Assembly: GCF_000517125.1 (NCBI RefSeq)
Contig: NZ_KI912155.1
Span: 2,088,696 to 2,152,695, forward strand
Source: Arthrobacter sp. MA-N2
GTDB lineage: Bacteria; Actinomycetota; Actinomycetes; Actinomycetales; Micrococcaceae
Direction: 5' to 3'
Length of the DNA stretch: 64,000 nucleotides
Positions 17,029 through 26,800 of this stretch are shown here, one piece after another (position 1 is the first letter of the stretch; each line of letters opens with the position of its first letter). Made by a program: the position numbers and the translations under genes. A model generated the notes under the pieces. It saw only the letters and a program-made list of their open reading frames with translations. It was not told the origin of the DNA and searched no databases.

Positions 17029-17047
17029 TCCCAATAGTTAGTCCGGC

Positions 17048-17116
17048 GGAGCCCGCTACCCCCAGAAGAGTCTCGGCTTAGGTGTCGATGCTGGACATGT
17101 TGGGGTAGCGGGCTCC
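17048..17116. terminator. 15-bp inverted repeat reaching into aldo/keto reductase gene
   Basis: GGAGCCCGCTACCCC (17048-17062) and its exact complement (17102-17116) face each other across 39 nt. The right arm is coding: it holds the Gly-Ala-Arg-Tyr-Pro codons near the end of the aldo/keto reductase. The arrangement could end transcription from both convergent genes, or reflect a small inverted duplication of that gene's tail. Confidence 0.6.
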
Positions 17117-18052
17117 TGCTGTTGCACCAGCCGGGGCGAGTTCGTCTAGCCGTATGAGGTCCTGTTCGGAAAGTTCGACGGCGGTGGCCCCCAGGTTCTC
17201 TGCCAGGCGTTCGCGCTTCTTGGTGCCGGGGATCGGGACGATGTGGTTGCCCTGTGCCAGCAGCCACGCGAGGGCCAACTGTCCTGGCGTGCATTGCTTC
17301 TGGTCGGCGAGTTCTTTCACCCGGTCAACGAGTTCCAGGTTGCGCTTGAAGTTCTCGCCTTGGAACCGGGGTGAGTGCCGGCGGAAGTCGTTCTCGGCGA
17401 AGTCTTCTTCGGTGCGCAGTTGCCCGGTCAGGAAGCCGCGGCCCAGAGGGCTGTACGGAACGAATCCGATGCCCAGCTCCTCCAAGACCGGGAAGACCTT
17501 CGTTTCGGGCTCCCGTTCCCAGAGGGAGTATTCGGTCTGCAACGCGGTGATCCGGTGCACGGCGTGGGCGCGACGGATCGTGTCCGGTGCGGCCTCCGAG
17601 AGTCCCAGATGGCGGACTTTTCCGGCCTGGACCAGTTCGGCCATGGCGCCCACGGTGTCTTCAATAGGAACGGTCTTGTCTACCCGGTGCTGGTAGTACA
17701 GGTCGATGTGGTCCACGCCGAGGCGCTGCAGGCTGGCGTCGCACGCGGAGCGGACGTATTCGGGCTTGCCGTTGATGCCCACCCACGATCCGTCGTCGCG
17801 CCTTTCGTTTCCGAACTTCGTGGCAATCACTACGTCCCCGCGGCGCCCGGCAATGGCCTTTCCCACGAGTTTTTCGTTGGTGAAAGGCCCGTACATGTCG
17901 GCGGTGTCCAACAGGCTGCCGCCGGCGTCGAGGAAGGCGTTGATGGTGGCGAGGGATTCGCGCTCGTCCCCTTCGCCGTAGAACTCACTCATGCCCATGC
18001 AGCCGAGGCCGAGGGCGGAGACGGTCAGTGAACCAAGCGTGCGGTTTTCCAT
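17078..18052 (-). CDS. Aldo/keto reductase
   Basis: The 324-residue (beta/alpha)8-barrel enzyme carries the full catalytic tetrad: Asp49, Tyr54 (DTADMYG), Lys79 (ATKFG) and His122 (DLYYQHRVD). The NADPH-binding C-terminal block [16 protein letters not shown] is also present. It should reduce aldehydes or ketones with NADPH in the cytosol, and the layout fits the AKR families close to AKR13. ATG 18052 starts the conserved [18 protein letters not shown]. It stands alone and is convergent with YceI. Confidence 0.93.
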   Translation of the reverse strand: MENRTLGSLTVSALGLGCMGMSEFYGEGDERESLATINAFLDAGGSLLDTADMYGPFTNEKLVGKAIAGRRGDVVIATKFGNERRDDGSWVGINGKPEYVRSACDASLQRLGVDHIDLYYQHRVDKTVPIEDTVGAMAELVQAGKVRHLGLSEAAPDTIRRAHAVHRITALQTEYSLWEREPETKVFPVLEELGIGFVPYSPLGRGFLTGQLRTEEDFAENDFRRHSPRFQGENFKRNLELVDRVKELADQKQCTPGQLALAWLLAQGNHIVPIPGTKKRERLAENLGATAVELSEQDLIRLDELAPAGATAGARYPNMSSIDT

Positions 18053-18531
18053 GGGTTCTCTCCTGTAGGTGGCAGAACGTGCCGGGCGGCAGGATGTGCC
18101 GGACGGCAGGACGGTGCTCAGAGAAGGGTGCGATGGACGCCACTATAGGCACGTTGGTGGAGGCGGGACAACGGGCTTGGGTGGGGTCACTGGTAGGTTT
18201 TCGGAATTGGGGGCGCAGTGAGTGCTCCCGCGCGCTTCCAAGGGAACCGATGGTGGAACGGTCCTATAGGCCGGACGGCGGGACGCTCATTGGGCGGATT
18301 CCCACGCTCCCCAAGCGGCCCGGACCTGAAACTCATGCTCATTGAAGGAGCCCTGTCCAAAGATGCATCGTCCAATGACGCATCGGGAAACATGGTGGTC
18401 GAAGATCCGAAGTCCATGGACATCGGAGCACAGGTGAAAACCGATGGTGGTTCCCAAACTTTCGAGTTGCCCCCGGGCCCGGCCGGCGGGTAGCACAGCA
18501 CTCAGGTCTGCCCGGACAGGCCCCCATGCCA
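18053..18531. other. Intergenic region with 17-bp tandem repeat
   Basis: No reading frame here has a credible start or protein-like composition. Two imperfect 17-bp copies, GTGCCGGGCGGCAGGAT (18079-18095) and GTGCCGGACGGCAGGAC (18096-18112), lie just upstream of the aldo/keto reductase and could be regulator sites or slippage. The rest shows nothing recognisable. Confidence 0.5.
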
Positions 18532-19110
18532 CTACGAGTCCGGGCAGGCGTCCTCGATGAGGAACCGGGCAAGGCGGAGGGCGCGCTTACCGTACGTGGC
18601 GCCGTCGAGCACCGCGGCGGTGACGTAGGCGCCGTTGAGGACCAGAAGCAGTTCATCCGCGAGTTGCTCTGGGTCCCGGGCGCCGGCGTCCGCGGCGAGG
18701 GAGTGGAACCAGTCCCGTACCTGCTGCTTGTGCTCCACGGACACGAGGTGCGCCGGGTGGTTGCCCTCGGGGAACTCGGTGTTGGTGTTCAGCATCGGGC
18801 ACCCTCGATAGGAGGCGCCGGCGGTGTCCCCCGCGAGCACTTCAAAAACAGCCACTAGCTTACCCGCGGGGGAGGGGGATTCCCCGGCGGCTTGTTCCAT
18901 GCGCTCGAACCAGGCGTCGGCGCGTCCTTGCACATATGCGGTGGCGAGGGCATCCTTGGTGGGGAACTGGCGGTAGATGGTGGCATTGCCTACGCCGCAC
19001 TCTTTGACCACGGTGTCCATCCCAACTGCGCGAATTCCGCGTTCATAGAACAGGCGTGTCGCCACCTCGAGCACGTTGCGCCGGTTCTCCTCGCCACTCT
19101 TGCGGGCCAC
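18532..19110 (-). CDS. TetR family repressor
   Basis: The 192-residue protein has an N-terminal TetR helix-turn-helix (VLEVATRLFYERGIRAVGMDTVVKECGVGNATIYRQFPTKDAL, residues about 13-56) and a helical ligand domain with SYRGCPMLNTNTEF, as in TetR_C members that sense electrophiles or quinones. GTG 19110 is chosen because AAGGAG precedes it, though at a long 10-nt spacing. It is divergent from the redox operon starting at 19241, with a perfect dyad between them, so it most likely represses both itself and that operon. Confidence 0.88.
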   Translation of the reverse strand: MARKSGEENRRNVLEVATRLFYERGIRAVGMDTVVKECGVGNATIYRQFPTKDALATAYVQGRADAWFERMEQAAGESPSPAGKLVAVFEVLAGDTAGASYRGCPMLNTNTEFPEGNHPAHLVSVEHKQQVRDWFHSLAADAGARDPEQLADELLLVLNGAYVTAAVLDGATYGKRALRLARFLIEDACPDS

Positions 19111-19158
19111 GAAAAACACACTCCTTTTGAATTTCTTTCCATGTTTCCTGCATCCAGT

Positions 19159-19206
19159 TTGACAGACGGATCGTTCCGTCACAAACTGTTTGGGAACGAT
19201 CCGTCA
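19159..19206 (+). promoter_or_regulatory. TetR operator overlapping operon promoter
   Basis: ACGGATCGTTCC (19166-19177) and GGAACGATCCGT (19193-19204) form a perfect 12-bp inverted repeat, and the left half is itself dyadic (ACGGA-N4-TCCGT). TTGACA at 19159-19164 with CAAACT 17 bp later is a likely promoter for the SDR operon. The operator therefore covers the promoter and fits repression by the adjacent TetR protein. Confidence 0.75.
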
Positions 19207-19240
19207 CATCTGATCGACGCCCTACTTACGGGAGAACCCC

Positions 19241-19951
19241 ATGAGCCCTTACAACTTCGCCGGTAAGCACGTCCTTGTCATCGGGGGCACATCCGGCATT
19301 GGACGCGCCGTCGTCGAGCACGCGGCAGCGGAAGGAGCCCAGGTCACGGCGGCCGCACGCACCACCGAGGACGTCAGCCTCCCCGACGGGGTGGCGCTAG
19401 AGCGCGTGGATCTCACCTCCACCGCCTCCGTCGAGTCCTTGTTTGAGCGGATCGGAGCCTTTGACCACTTGGTGCTCTCGGCCGGACCCGGCGCCATGGG
19501 TGGCGTCCGGGACCTGTCCACCGATGAGGTGCGGCCCTTCATGGACACCAAGTTCTGGGGCTACTACGAGGCGATCCGCGCGGCAGCGGACCGGATTGCC
19601 AAGGACGGATCCATCACCCTGGTGGGCGGGGCTGCTAGCCGCAAGCACGCACCGGGACGGCCCATGATGGCCGCAATCAACGCGGCGCTTGAGGCGTTCG
19701 GCAAGGCCAACGCGATCGATCTCGCCCCCATCCGGGTGAACGTGATCGCCCCTGGACTGGTCGACACCCCGGCCTACGCGGGAATGCCTGAGCAGATGCG
19801 CCAAGGCATGCTCGACGGCTACGCTGCGAGCGTGCCCGCCGGCCGCGCAGGGCTGCCCTCGGATGTCGCGACCGCGGCTATATTCCTCATGCGCAACACT
19901 TTCGTTACGGGTACCGTCCTGGACGTCGACGGCGGCGTGCAGCTCGTCTGA
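19241..19951 (+). CDS. SDR family protein with atypical active site
   Basis: The 236-residue Rossmann protein has GGTSGIG (about residues 15-21) for NAD(P) binding, then the strand/turn VLSAGPGAMGG at the NAG position. The region that normally reads YxxxK shows MMAAINAALEAFGKA, so neither the catalytic Tyr nor Lys is at the expected place, though VNVIAPGLVDTP and the final TVLDVDGG are normal. It may be a non-classical reductase or a binding protein. It is first gene of the TetR-controlled operon, 31 bp before the next gene. Confidence 0.85.
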   Translation: MSPYNFAGKHVLVIGGTSGIGRAVVEHAAAEGAQVTAAARTTEDVSLPDGVALERVDLTSTASVESLFERIGAFDHLVLSAGPGAMGGVRDLSTDEVRPFMDTKFWGYYEAIRAAADRIAKDGSITLVGGAASRKHAPGRPMMAAINAALEAFGKANAIDLAPIRVNVIAPGLVDTPAYAGMPEQMRQGMLDGYAASVPAGRAGLPSDVATAAIFLMRNTFVTGTVLDVDGGVQLV

Positions 19952-19981
19952 TTGATCCGCCACAACAGAGAGGAATCCCTC

Positions 19982-20596
19982 ATGGACACCATCCGCGTAG
20001 CAGTCATCGGCACCGGCATTATCGGCCAAACGCTTGCCGCCCGCTTCGTTCAGGCAGGGCACATCGTCACCATGGGCACGCGCAACCCCCAACGGGATGA
20101 CCTTGTTGAGCTCGCACGCCGTGCCGGGGCCAGCCTCACGAGCATCGAGGATGCCATCAACTCATCCGAAGCGGTAGTGTGGGCGATCAACGGCAGTGCC
20201 ATGGCAGACGCTATCCCCGCCTACGGCCAGCATCTGGCCGGCAAGGTGGTTATCGACGCCACCAACAACATCGGCGCCCCGAGCATGAACAGCTTGTCCC
20301 TGATTACCGAACACGCTCCCAGCGCCCACGCGTACCGGGCGTTCAACAGCCTCGGTTGGGAGAACTTCGCCAACCCGCGCTACGGCGAGCTCAACGGCGA
20401 TCTCCTCTACACCGGTCCCGCCGGTCCAGCCCAGGCAGTCGCGGAAAACCTCATAGAGTCCACCGGGCTGCGTCCGATCCGCGTTGGGGATAACGACAAG
20501 GCCAAGATTGTGGACGATTTCGTCGCCCTCTGGTTCTCCCTCGCCATCGGCCAGGGCATGGGCCGGGAACTCGGATTCAAAATCCTTACCCGCTGA
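19982..20596 (+). CDS. NADPH-dependent F420 reductase-like protein (first copy)
   Basis: The 204-residue protein begins VAVIGTGIIGQTLAARF, a dinucleotide loop of the F420:NADP oxidoreductase/pyrroline-carboxylate-reductase-like fold. It continues with TMGTRNPQRDD (an Arg suited to NADP phosphate), GKVVIDATNNIG and AYRAFNSLGWENF. It may shuttle hydride between NADPH and F420 or act on a small carbonyl substrate; no F420 genes are in view. GAGGAA lies upstream of ATG 19982. The stop codon lies in a 33-bp tandem repeat. A paralogue follows at 20673. Confidence 0.88.
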   Translation: MDTIRVAVIGTGIIGQTLAARFVQAGHIVTMGTRNPQRDDLVELARRAGASLTSIEDAINSSEAVVWAINGSAMADAIPAYGQHLAGKVVIDATNNIGAPSMNSLSLITEHAPSAHAYRAFNSLGWENFANPRYGELNGDLLYTGPAGPAQAVAENLIESTGLRPIRVGDNDKAKIVDDFVALWFSLAIGQGMGRELGFKILTR

Positions 20597-20657
20597 CCGT
20601 TCATCCACTCGAATTCACACTGAAGCTGACCGTTCATCCACTCGAATTCACACTGAA
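20592..20657. repeat. Perfect 33-bp tandem repeat spanning a stop codon
   Basis: Two identical 33-bp units (20592-20624 and 20625-20657) start GCTGACCGTTCATCC and end CACACTGAA. The first contains the TGA of the upstream F420-reductase-like gene and the second ends just before GGAG of the next gene. It lengthens the gap between two operon genes from about 43 to 76 bp. Confidence 0.95.
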
Positions 20658-20672
20658 AACGGAGACCCATCC

Positions 20673-21356
20673 ATGAAGACCGCAATCCTTGGAACCGGCA
20701 CTGTTGGCCGCACCATCGCAGCGCGCCTCGCCGAACTTGGCCACACCGTCACCATCGGCACCCGCGACCCGGAGGTCACCCTTTCCCGCACCGAGCCGGA
20801 CGCCATGGGTACCCCGCCGTTCGCCGCTTGGGCCGTGGAGAACAGCGGCGTCTCATTGGCAGGGTTCGCCGGGGCCGCGGCCGGGGCCGAACTCGTGGTC
20901 AATGCCACCAACGGCGCCGCGTCCCTGGACGTCCTGACTCAGGCCGGAGCCGAAAACCTCGATGGCAAGATCATCCTGGACATCGCCAATCCCCTCGATT
21001 TCAGCACCGGCATGCCGCCGACGCTGTTCGTCAAGGACACCGACTCCCTCGGCGAACAGATTCAGCGTACCTTTCCCGCGGCCCGGGTGGTCAAGTCGCT
21101 CAACACTCTCAACGCGGGCCTCATGGCTCATCCGGACCGGCTGACCGAGGCGGGCAGCGTGTTCGTTTCCGGGAACGACTCCGACGCCAAGGACACCGTT
21201 ACCGGGCTCCTGAAAGAATTCGGCCACCAAGACGTGATCGACCTCGGCGACATCACTACCGCTCGCGGCACCGAAATGCTCCTGCCGGTTTGGCTCCGCC
21301 TCTGGGGCGCACTCGGCACTCCGGACTTCAACTTCAAGATTGTCCGCTGCCCCTGA
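20673..21356 (+). CDS. NADPH-dependent F420 reductase-like protein (second copy)
   Basis: The 227-residue protein has the same fold as its upstream neighbour: TAILGTGTVGRTIAARLAELG, TIGTRDPEVTLSR, ELVVNATNGAASLDVL, GKIILDIANPLDF and VVKSLNTLNAGLM. It fits the F420-reductase/NAD(P)-binding family, with divergence from the first copy showing an old duplication. GGAG at 20661-20664 precedes ATG 20673. It is third gene of the TetR operon and probably shares reductive detoxification or related chemistry with the SDR, ADH and flavodoxin-fold enzymes. Confidence 0.88.
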   Translation: MKTAILGTGTVGRTIAARLAELGHTVTIGTRDPEVTLSRTEPDAMGTPPFAAWAVENSGVSLAGFAGAAAGAELVVNATNGAASLDVLTQAGAENLDGKIILDIANPLDFSTGMPPTLFVKDTDSLGEQIQRTFPAARVVKSLNTLNAGLMAHPDRLTEAGSVFVSGNDSDAKDTVTGLLKEFGHQDVIDLGDITTARGTEMLLPVWLRLWGALGTPDFNFKIVRCP

Positions 21357-21431
21357 GGTACGGGCCGTCCGGCTCCAACATCAGACCCGTGCGGCCGACC
21401 GCACACCACTTCTCTCGAAAGGCACCCTGCC

Positions 21432-22433
21432 ATGAAAGCTGTCCAATTCGCCGCCCCCGGCGCATCCCTTCAGATCGTTGAACGCGATATTCCCGCAGTG
21501 CCCCGCGGGCATGTCCTTGTAAAGGTCGCCGCCAACGGCATCTGCCACAGCGACTCGATGCCCGCCGCGGGCATGGCATCCTCTTACCCACGCACGCCCG
21601 GTCACGAGATCGCCGGAACCATCGAGACCCGTGGCGAAGGGGTGACGCAATGGACTCAGGGCCAGCGCGTGGGCGTCGGATGGTTCGGCGGAGCATGCTT
21701 TGAATGCGAATCATGCAGGCGCGGGGACTTCGTCTCATGCCAGGTGGGGAAGGTCACCGGGCTGACCGCCGACGGTGGCTACGCCGAGTACCTCCTGGCG
21801 CCGGCCGATGCCCTTGCCGCGATCCCCGATGCGCTCAGCTTCGCGGAGGCCGCTCCGTTGATGTGCGCGGGCGTCACGACGTTCAACGGACTCCGGCACA
21901 GCGGCGCGCGCCCCGGTGACCTTGTCGCCGTCGTCGGACTGGGAGGTCTGGGCCACCTCGGAGTTCAATTCGCCGCCAAGATGGGCTTCGAAACCGTTGC
22001 GATCGCACGCGGCGCCGAAAAGGAATCTTTCGCCCGCGAGCTCGGCGCGCATCACTACATCGACAGCACCACCACCGATGTCGCCGCAGCGCTGAAGCGG
22101 CTAGGCGGAGCCAGCGTGGTCCTGGCCACCGTCACCGACGCGCAGGCCATGTCGGTGACCATTTCGGGGCTCGCAGCCCGCGGGCGGCTCGTGGTCGTCG
22201 GTGTTCCTCACGAGCCCCTCTCTGTCAGCGCGGCGGCCCTCGTCATGGGCAGCAGTTCCGTCGCCGGGCATGCCTCGGGCACAGCGAAAGACTCCGAGGA
22301 CACCCTCCGCTTCGCGGCCCTGACCGGCGTGCGCCCGATGATCGAGACTTACCCGCTGGAGAAGGCGGCAGAAGGCTTCGATCGCATGATGTCAGGGCGT
22401 GCACGTTTCCGCGTGGTCCTGACTAACGACTGA
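21432..22433 (+). CDS. Zinc-dependent alcohol dehydrogenase
   Basis: The 333-residue medium-chain dehydrogenase has catalytic zinc ligands Cys38 (GICHSD), His58-Glu59 (PGHEIAG) and Cys145 (LMCAGVTTF). Structural zinc Cys residues are at 89, 92, 95 and 103. The NAD loop is [15 protein letters not shown]. The order is that of the AdhP-type class, which oxidises alcohols or reduces aldehydes. It is fourth in the TetR-controlled operon, 17 bp before the last gene. Confidence 0.93.
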   Translation: MKAVQFAAPGASLQIVERDIPAVPRGHVLVKVAANGICHSDSMPAAGMASSYPRTPGHEIAGTIETRGEGVTQWTQGQRVGVGWFGGACFECESCRRGDFVSCQVGKVTGLTADGGYAEYLLAPADALAAIPDALSFAEAAPLMCAGVTTFNGLRHSGARPGDLVAVVGLGGLGHLGVQFAAKMGFETVAIARGAEKESFARELGAHHYIDSTTTDVAAALKRLGGASVVLATVTDAQAMSVTISGLAARGRLVVVGVPHEPLSVSAAALVMGSSSVAGHASGTAKDSEDTLRFAALTGVRPMIETYPLEKAAEGFDRMMSGRARFRVVLTND

Positions 22434-22449
22434 GACAGATAAACTTTCC

Positions 22450-22995
22450 ATGACTCCACCTCGCACCCTCATCGTGGTCGCTCACCCTGATCTGGAGAAC
22501 TCGCGGATCACGGCTCAGCTCACCGCAGCCATCAAGGACGTGGAACACGTCACCGTCCATGACCTCTCTGCCAGCTACCCGGACCGGCGAATCGACGCCG
22601 CGCGGGAGCAGCAGCTCTTGCGAGAGCACGAGACCATCGTCCTGCAGTTCCCCTGGCACTGGTACTCCGTCCCCGGGGTGCTGAAGGAATGGATGGACCA
22701 GGTGCTCAGTTATGGTTTCGCCTATGGTCCCGGCGGAGACGCGCTGCACGGAAAGCGGCTGCGTCTGGTCATCTCCACCGGCGGCCCGGAATCGTCCTAC
22801 GCACCTGAAGGCTACAACCGCTTCACCATGGCCGAACTCTTGCGCCCCCTGGAAGCAACGGCGCACCTCTGCGGCCTGGAGATGGAAGAACCCAGGGTCC
22901 TGCATTCAGCGCCCCGTGTGACGGACGAGGAACTGGCGGCGCACGCGGGTCACTACCGAGAGCTTCTTTTGGCTGTGCCCGTGGGGGTGCGCTGA
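22450..22995 (+). CDS. Flavodoxin-fold NAD(P)H oxidoreductase (KefF/MdaB-like)
   Basis: The 181-residue protein shows [61 protein letters not shown] and the ending HAGHYRELL, all standard for NAD(P)H quinone reductases of the KefF/MdaB group. These reduce quinones by two electrons with FMN or FAD. Last gene of the TetR operon; a quinone or enone substrate would suit the whole gene set. Confidence 0.9.
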   Translation: MTPPRTLIVVAHPDLENSRITAQLTAAIKDVEHVTVHDLSASYPDRRIDAAREQQLLREHETIVLQFPWHWYSVPGVLKEWMDQVLSYGFAYGPGGDALHGKRLRLVISTGGPESSYAPEGYNRFTMAELLRPLEATAHLCGLEMEEPRVLHSAPRVTDEELAAHAGHYRELLLAVPVGVR

Positions 22996-23120
22996 GCGGC
23001 GAGTGGGAGCGTTAGCGTCCGACGGCGGGAGGCTGGCTTCCTTGGCAGCGAGCCTCCTGTCGTGGCTGGGATACGGCGCGCGAGGGAGGCTGTCGCGCTG
23101 GTAAGTGCCGGCCGAGGAGT

Positions 23121-23831
23121 ATGATCGGTGCCCGGCTGACTCGTGCACTTGCAGGGAGTGGGCTGACGGAACTTTCGAAGATCGGTGGTCTGATGGGCGC
23201 GAGAGAAGTGGCTTTTTCCGCAATTCTCCAACGACTTTATGGAGCGCCGACCAAGGTTCCACGGGCGAGACTGGCGGATCTTCCCCCTTCAGCGCAGCGT
23301 GAAATTCTACGGGCATACCGAAGCCTTGGGGGTGTCCTCGACATTCCCGTCCTGGCTCCGGGGAATTGGGATTTCGCCTTTGCGGGTGGGCTCCTCTTTG
23401 AACTGGATGAAGACCTCCACTTCAACCGCTACCGAGCCTCGACGTTTAACTTGCCCTGGTCCGAGGCGCTACCGTGGTCAAGTGATTACCGACGACACTG
23501 TTTAGTCGGGGAGGAAATGTGCATGAAGTCCGGCCGATTTGGTGCCAGATGGACATCTGCAGCCACTTCAAGAATGTTTGGAGCCGGGGACCCTCCGGGT
23601 GTACTCACGTCCAGGGGGTCTCCGCGCTGGAAACAGCGAGCCCTTTACGATGCGATCAAGGACGCTGTCTCTGTGCATAGCGGTCAGCATCGCTTGGCAC
23701 GGATATCCATCCACGACGTCATCTCGGGCGTTAGTGTCAACGATTTGTTGCACGGTAAGAGGAAAGTGTCGGAATCCGCGGTTCATGAATTTCTTGCCGC
23801 CCGCACAACAATATTTCGGCCCGTGCGGTAG
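23121..23831 (+). CDS. Hypothetical protein upstream of PLD-helicase
   Basis: The product has 236 residues from 23121, or 212 from ATG 23193 (MGAREVAFSAILQRLYG), which looks like the natural beginning. Composition is normal for a soluble globular protein. Recognisable stretches are LADLPPSAQREILRAYRSLGGVLDIPVLAPGNWDF, GGLLFELDEDLHFNRYRA and WRRHC-like basic patches, but no family that I know. It ends 55 bp before the large helicase gene on the same strand, so the two may form one system. A DNA-processing or substrate-recognition role is only a guess. Confidence 0.65.
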   Translation: MIGARLTRALAGSGLTELSKIGGLMGAREVAFSAILQRLYGAPTKVPRARLADLPPSAQREILRAYRSLGGVLDIPVLAPGNWDFAFAGGLLFELDEDLHFNRYRASTFNLPWSEALPWSSDYRRHCLVGEEMCMKSGRFGARWTSAATSRMFGAGDPPGVLTSRGSPRWKQRALYDAIKDAVSVHSGQHRLARISIHDVISGVSVNDLLHGKRKVSESAVHEFLAARTTIFRPVR

Positions 23832-23886
23832 CGCCACGCAACCCGCTGCGAAGTAGAAGGCCGCGGCCGTGGCGTACCCTGGCGCA

Positions 23887-26800
23887 GTGACTAATTTCAT
23901 TGGGGGAGAGGCAACGAGGAAGTTGCCCGAGGGTTTGTACGAACTGCTGAATACCGACCTCCTCGGAGAGCGGCTAGCTCAGATACCGGAAGTGCAGCCG
24001 ATCTTCGCGGATGTAGACAATGAAGCAAGCGCGGATGTCCTCTCCCGGCACGTGGCAGCAGTCGTCCGCCAAGCCCTTGTTGAGGCCGAACCCACGGAAC
24101 GCGTCGCTCTCGCGAACAAATTCCTTCAGGGACTATGGGATTCAGACCGCATTGCACCGGGTCCCACTCAGCTCCAGTCGCTCCACCGCCCAGACACTCT
24201 AAAGCGCCGGAATCTGCGCCGCCCCACCACGCCGCTATCAGACTCGGCCCTCCTCACAAACAGCAAAGACGATCCGAATCTCGCAGCCGAGCTTCGAACT
24301 GAGATTGAATCGGCCGATACCGTTGATCTTCTCTGCGCGTTTGTGCGCTGGACCGGCCTCCGATTGCTCCAGCCCGCACTCGAGCAACTGAAGGAACGCG
24401 GTGCTCGCCTGAGAGTCATCACCACCACGTACATGGGCGCAACCGAGCGCCGCGCGATCGACGAGCTGGTGACCCGGTACGGGGCCGAGGTGAAGATCAG
24501 CTACGAAACCCAGGCCACGCGCCTCCATGCGAAGGCCTGGCTATTCCGCAGGAACTCAGGATTCGATACCGCCTATGTCGGCAGCTCCAATCTCAGCCAA
24601 GCGGCCCTCCTCGATGGCCTCGAATGGAATGTCAGGCTTAGTTCCATCGGAACGCCGGCACTCCTGAATAAGTTCCAAGTCACCTTCGACAGCTACTGGG
24701 CACAGCGGGCTTTCCAAAGCTACGACCCGGAGCGTGACGGAGAAAAGCTCGACGCCGCACTGGAGCGCAACGGCGGACGACGCACGGCAGCCCCGGACGC
24801 AGTCACGGGCCTGGAAGTGCAGCCCTTCCTTCACCAGGAGGAGATGCTTGAAGACATCGAAGCCGAGCGGATCAAGGGCTTCAACCACAACCTCGTCGTT
24901 GCGGCAACCGGCACCGGAAAGACGGTGATCGCCGCACTCGACTACAAAAGACTGTGCGAGGCCGCCGGCGGTGATCTGAAGCTGCTCTTCGTTGCGCATC
25001 GCCAAGAAATCCTCAAACAGGCGATGCGCACCTACCGTGACGTTATGCAGGACGGCACTTTCGGTGAACTCTATGTCGGGGCACATAAACCGGAGGAGTG
25101 GAAGCACATCTTCGCGTCGGTACAGTCTCTTTCGTCCCTCGGCATTGAACAGCTGGAAGCGGACTTCTTCGACGTAGTGGTCATCGACGAATTCCACCAC
25201 GCCATGGCGCCCACCTACCGCCGGTTACTGGACCACCTCCAACCGCAGCAGCTCCTCGGACTGACCGCGACGCCGGAACGCGGCGACGGAGTCGACGTCG
25301 CCAAACAGTTCTTCGACGGCCGAACCGCTTCGGAGCTCCGACTCTGGGACGCTCTCGACGCCGATCTGCTGGTGCCGTTCCACTATTTCGGCGTCTCCGA
25401 CGACGTCGACCTGAGCCAACTGGAATGGAAGCGCGGCAATTACGACGCCGCCCAGCTGAACAACCTCTACACCGGCAACGACGCTCGCGCAGCGAAGGTG
25501 ATCCGTGAACTTCGAGACAAAGTCACCAGCACCGACCAGATGCGGGCCATCGGCTTCTGCGTGTCGGTCCAGCACGCCCACTACATGGCGGAGGTCTTCA
25601 ACCGCGCCGGGATTGCCTCCGTTGCGGTCGACGGGAGCACCCTCGACGCCGACCGGGCCGCGGCGCTGGAACGGCTCCGCCGGCAGGAGATCAACTGTAT
25701 CTTCGCCGTCGACCTCTTCAATGAGGGTCTTGATCTGCCGCAGGTGGACACCATCCTGCTGCTTCGGCCAACGCAGAGCGCCACAATCTTCCTCCAGCAA
25801 TTGGGACGTGGGCTGCGCCGTGCCCAGGGCAAGGCAGTGCTGACGGTTATGGATTTCATCGGCCAGCAACGCCGTGAGTTCCGCTTCGATCTGCGTTACC
25901 GGGCGCTGACTGGCTATGGACGCAAGGAGCTGGAGGAGGCCGTCGAGGATGAGTTCCCATATCTTCCTTCGGGCTCGCAGATCGTGCTGGACCGGGTGGC
26001 GCAGAAGGTGGTGCTGGACAACATCAAAGCGCAGCTGCGGTTCAGCCGGGCACAGCTGGTCCGGGACATCGCCTCGTATGCGGAGACCGAGCTGGAGACG
26101 TACCTGAAGCAGTCCGGGAACGACGTGAAGTCGATCTACCGATCCACAAGGGATTCCTGGACTGGCTATCTTCGCCAGGCGGGGCTGATCGAGGGGTTCT
26201 CGCCGCTGGAGACGGTCCTCAGCGGGAGAATCGATGAACTCTCCAATGCCGACGAGAGAAGGCTCCTCGGCCGTATGGCAGCGCTCATCCACGTGGACGA
26301 TCCGGAACGTGCCGAGGCGTACTCGATGCTGGTAAGCCCCGACGCGCCCCGCTATGCCGCGCTCGGCATGCGGGAGCAGACTTTCGCGAGAATGCTGTTC
26401 TACACGCTTTGGGACGACGGCGGCGGTTTCCAGTCGTACGACGCTGGCCTGGACTATCTGCGCGGCTACCAGTTTGTGTGCAACGAGATTCGTCAGATCG
26501 TGAAGCTCGGGGTTGCGGCTTCCAAACATGCAGCTAAGGGGCTGGGAGCGGGGTTGCAGCACATTCCTCTGTTGTCGCATGCGAGCTACCGGCGGGAGGA
26601 AATTCTGGCGGCCCTGCAGTACGGTTCGCTGGAGCTTGGCAAGAACGTTCAGCACCGGGAGGGAGTGGCCTGGTGCCCGGCGACGTCCACCGATGCCTTC
26701 TTTGTCACCCTCAACAAGGACGACAAGAAGCACTCTGCAACGACGATGTACAAGGACTACGCCATCAGCCCCGAGCTGTTCCATTGGGAGTCGCAGAACG

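Noticed and set aside
18218..18493. 91-codon plus-strand frame between aldo/keto reductase and TetR
   Set aside because: No ribosome site and no protein-like pattern; it probably arises by chance in high-GC DNA.
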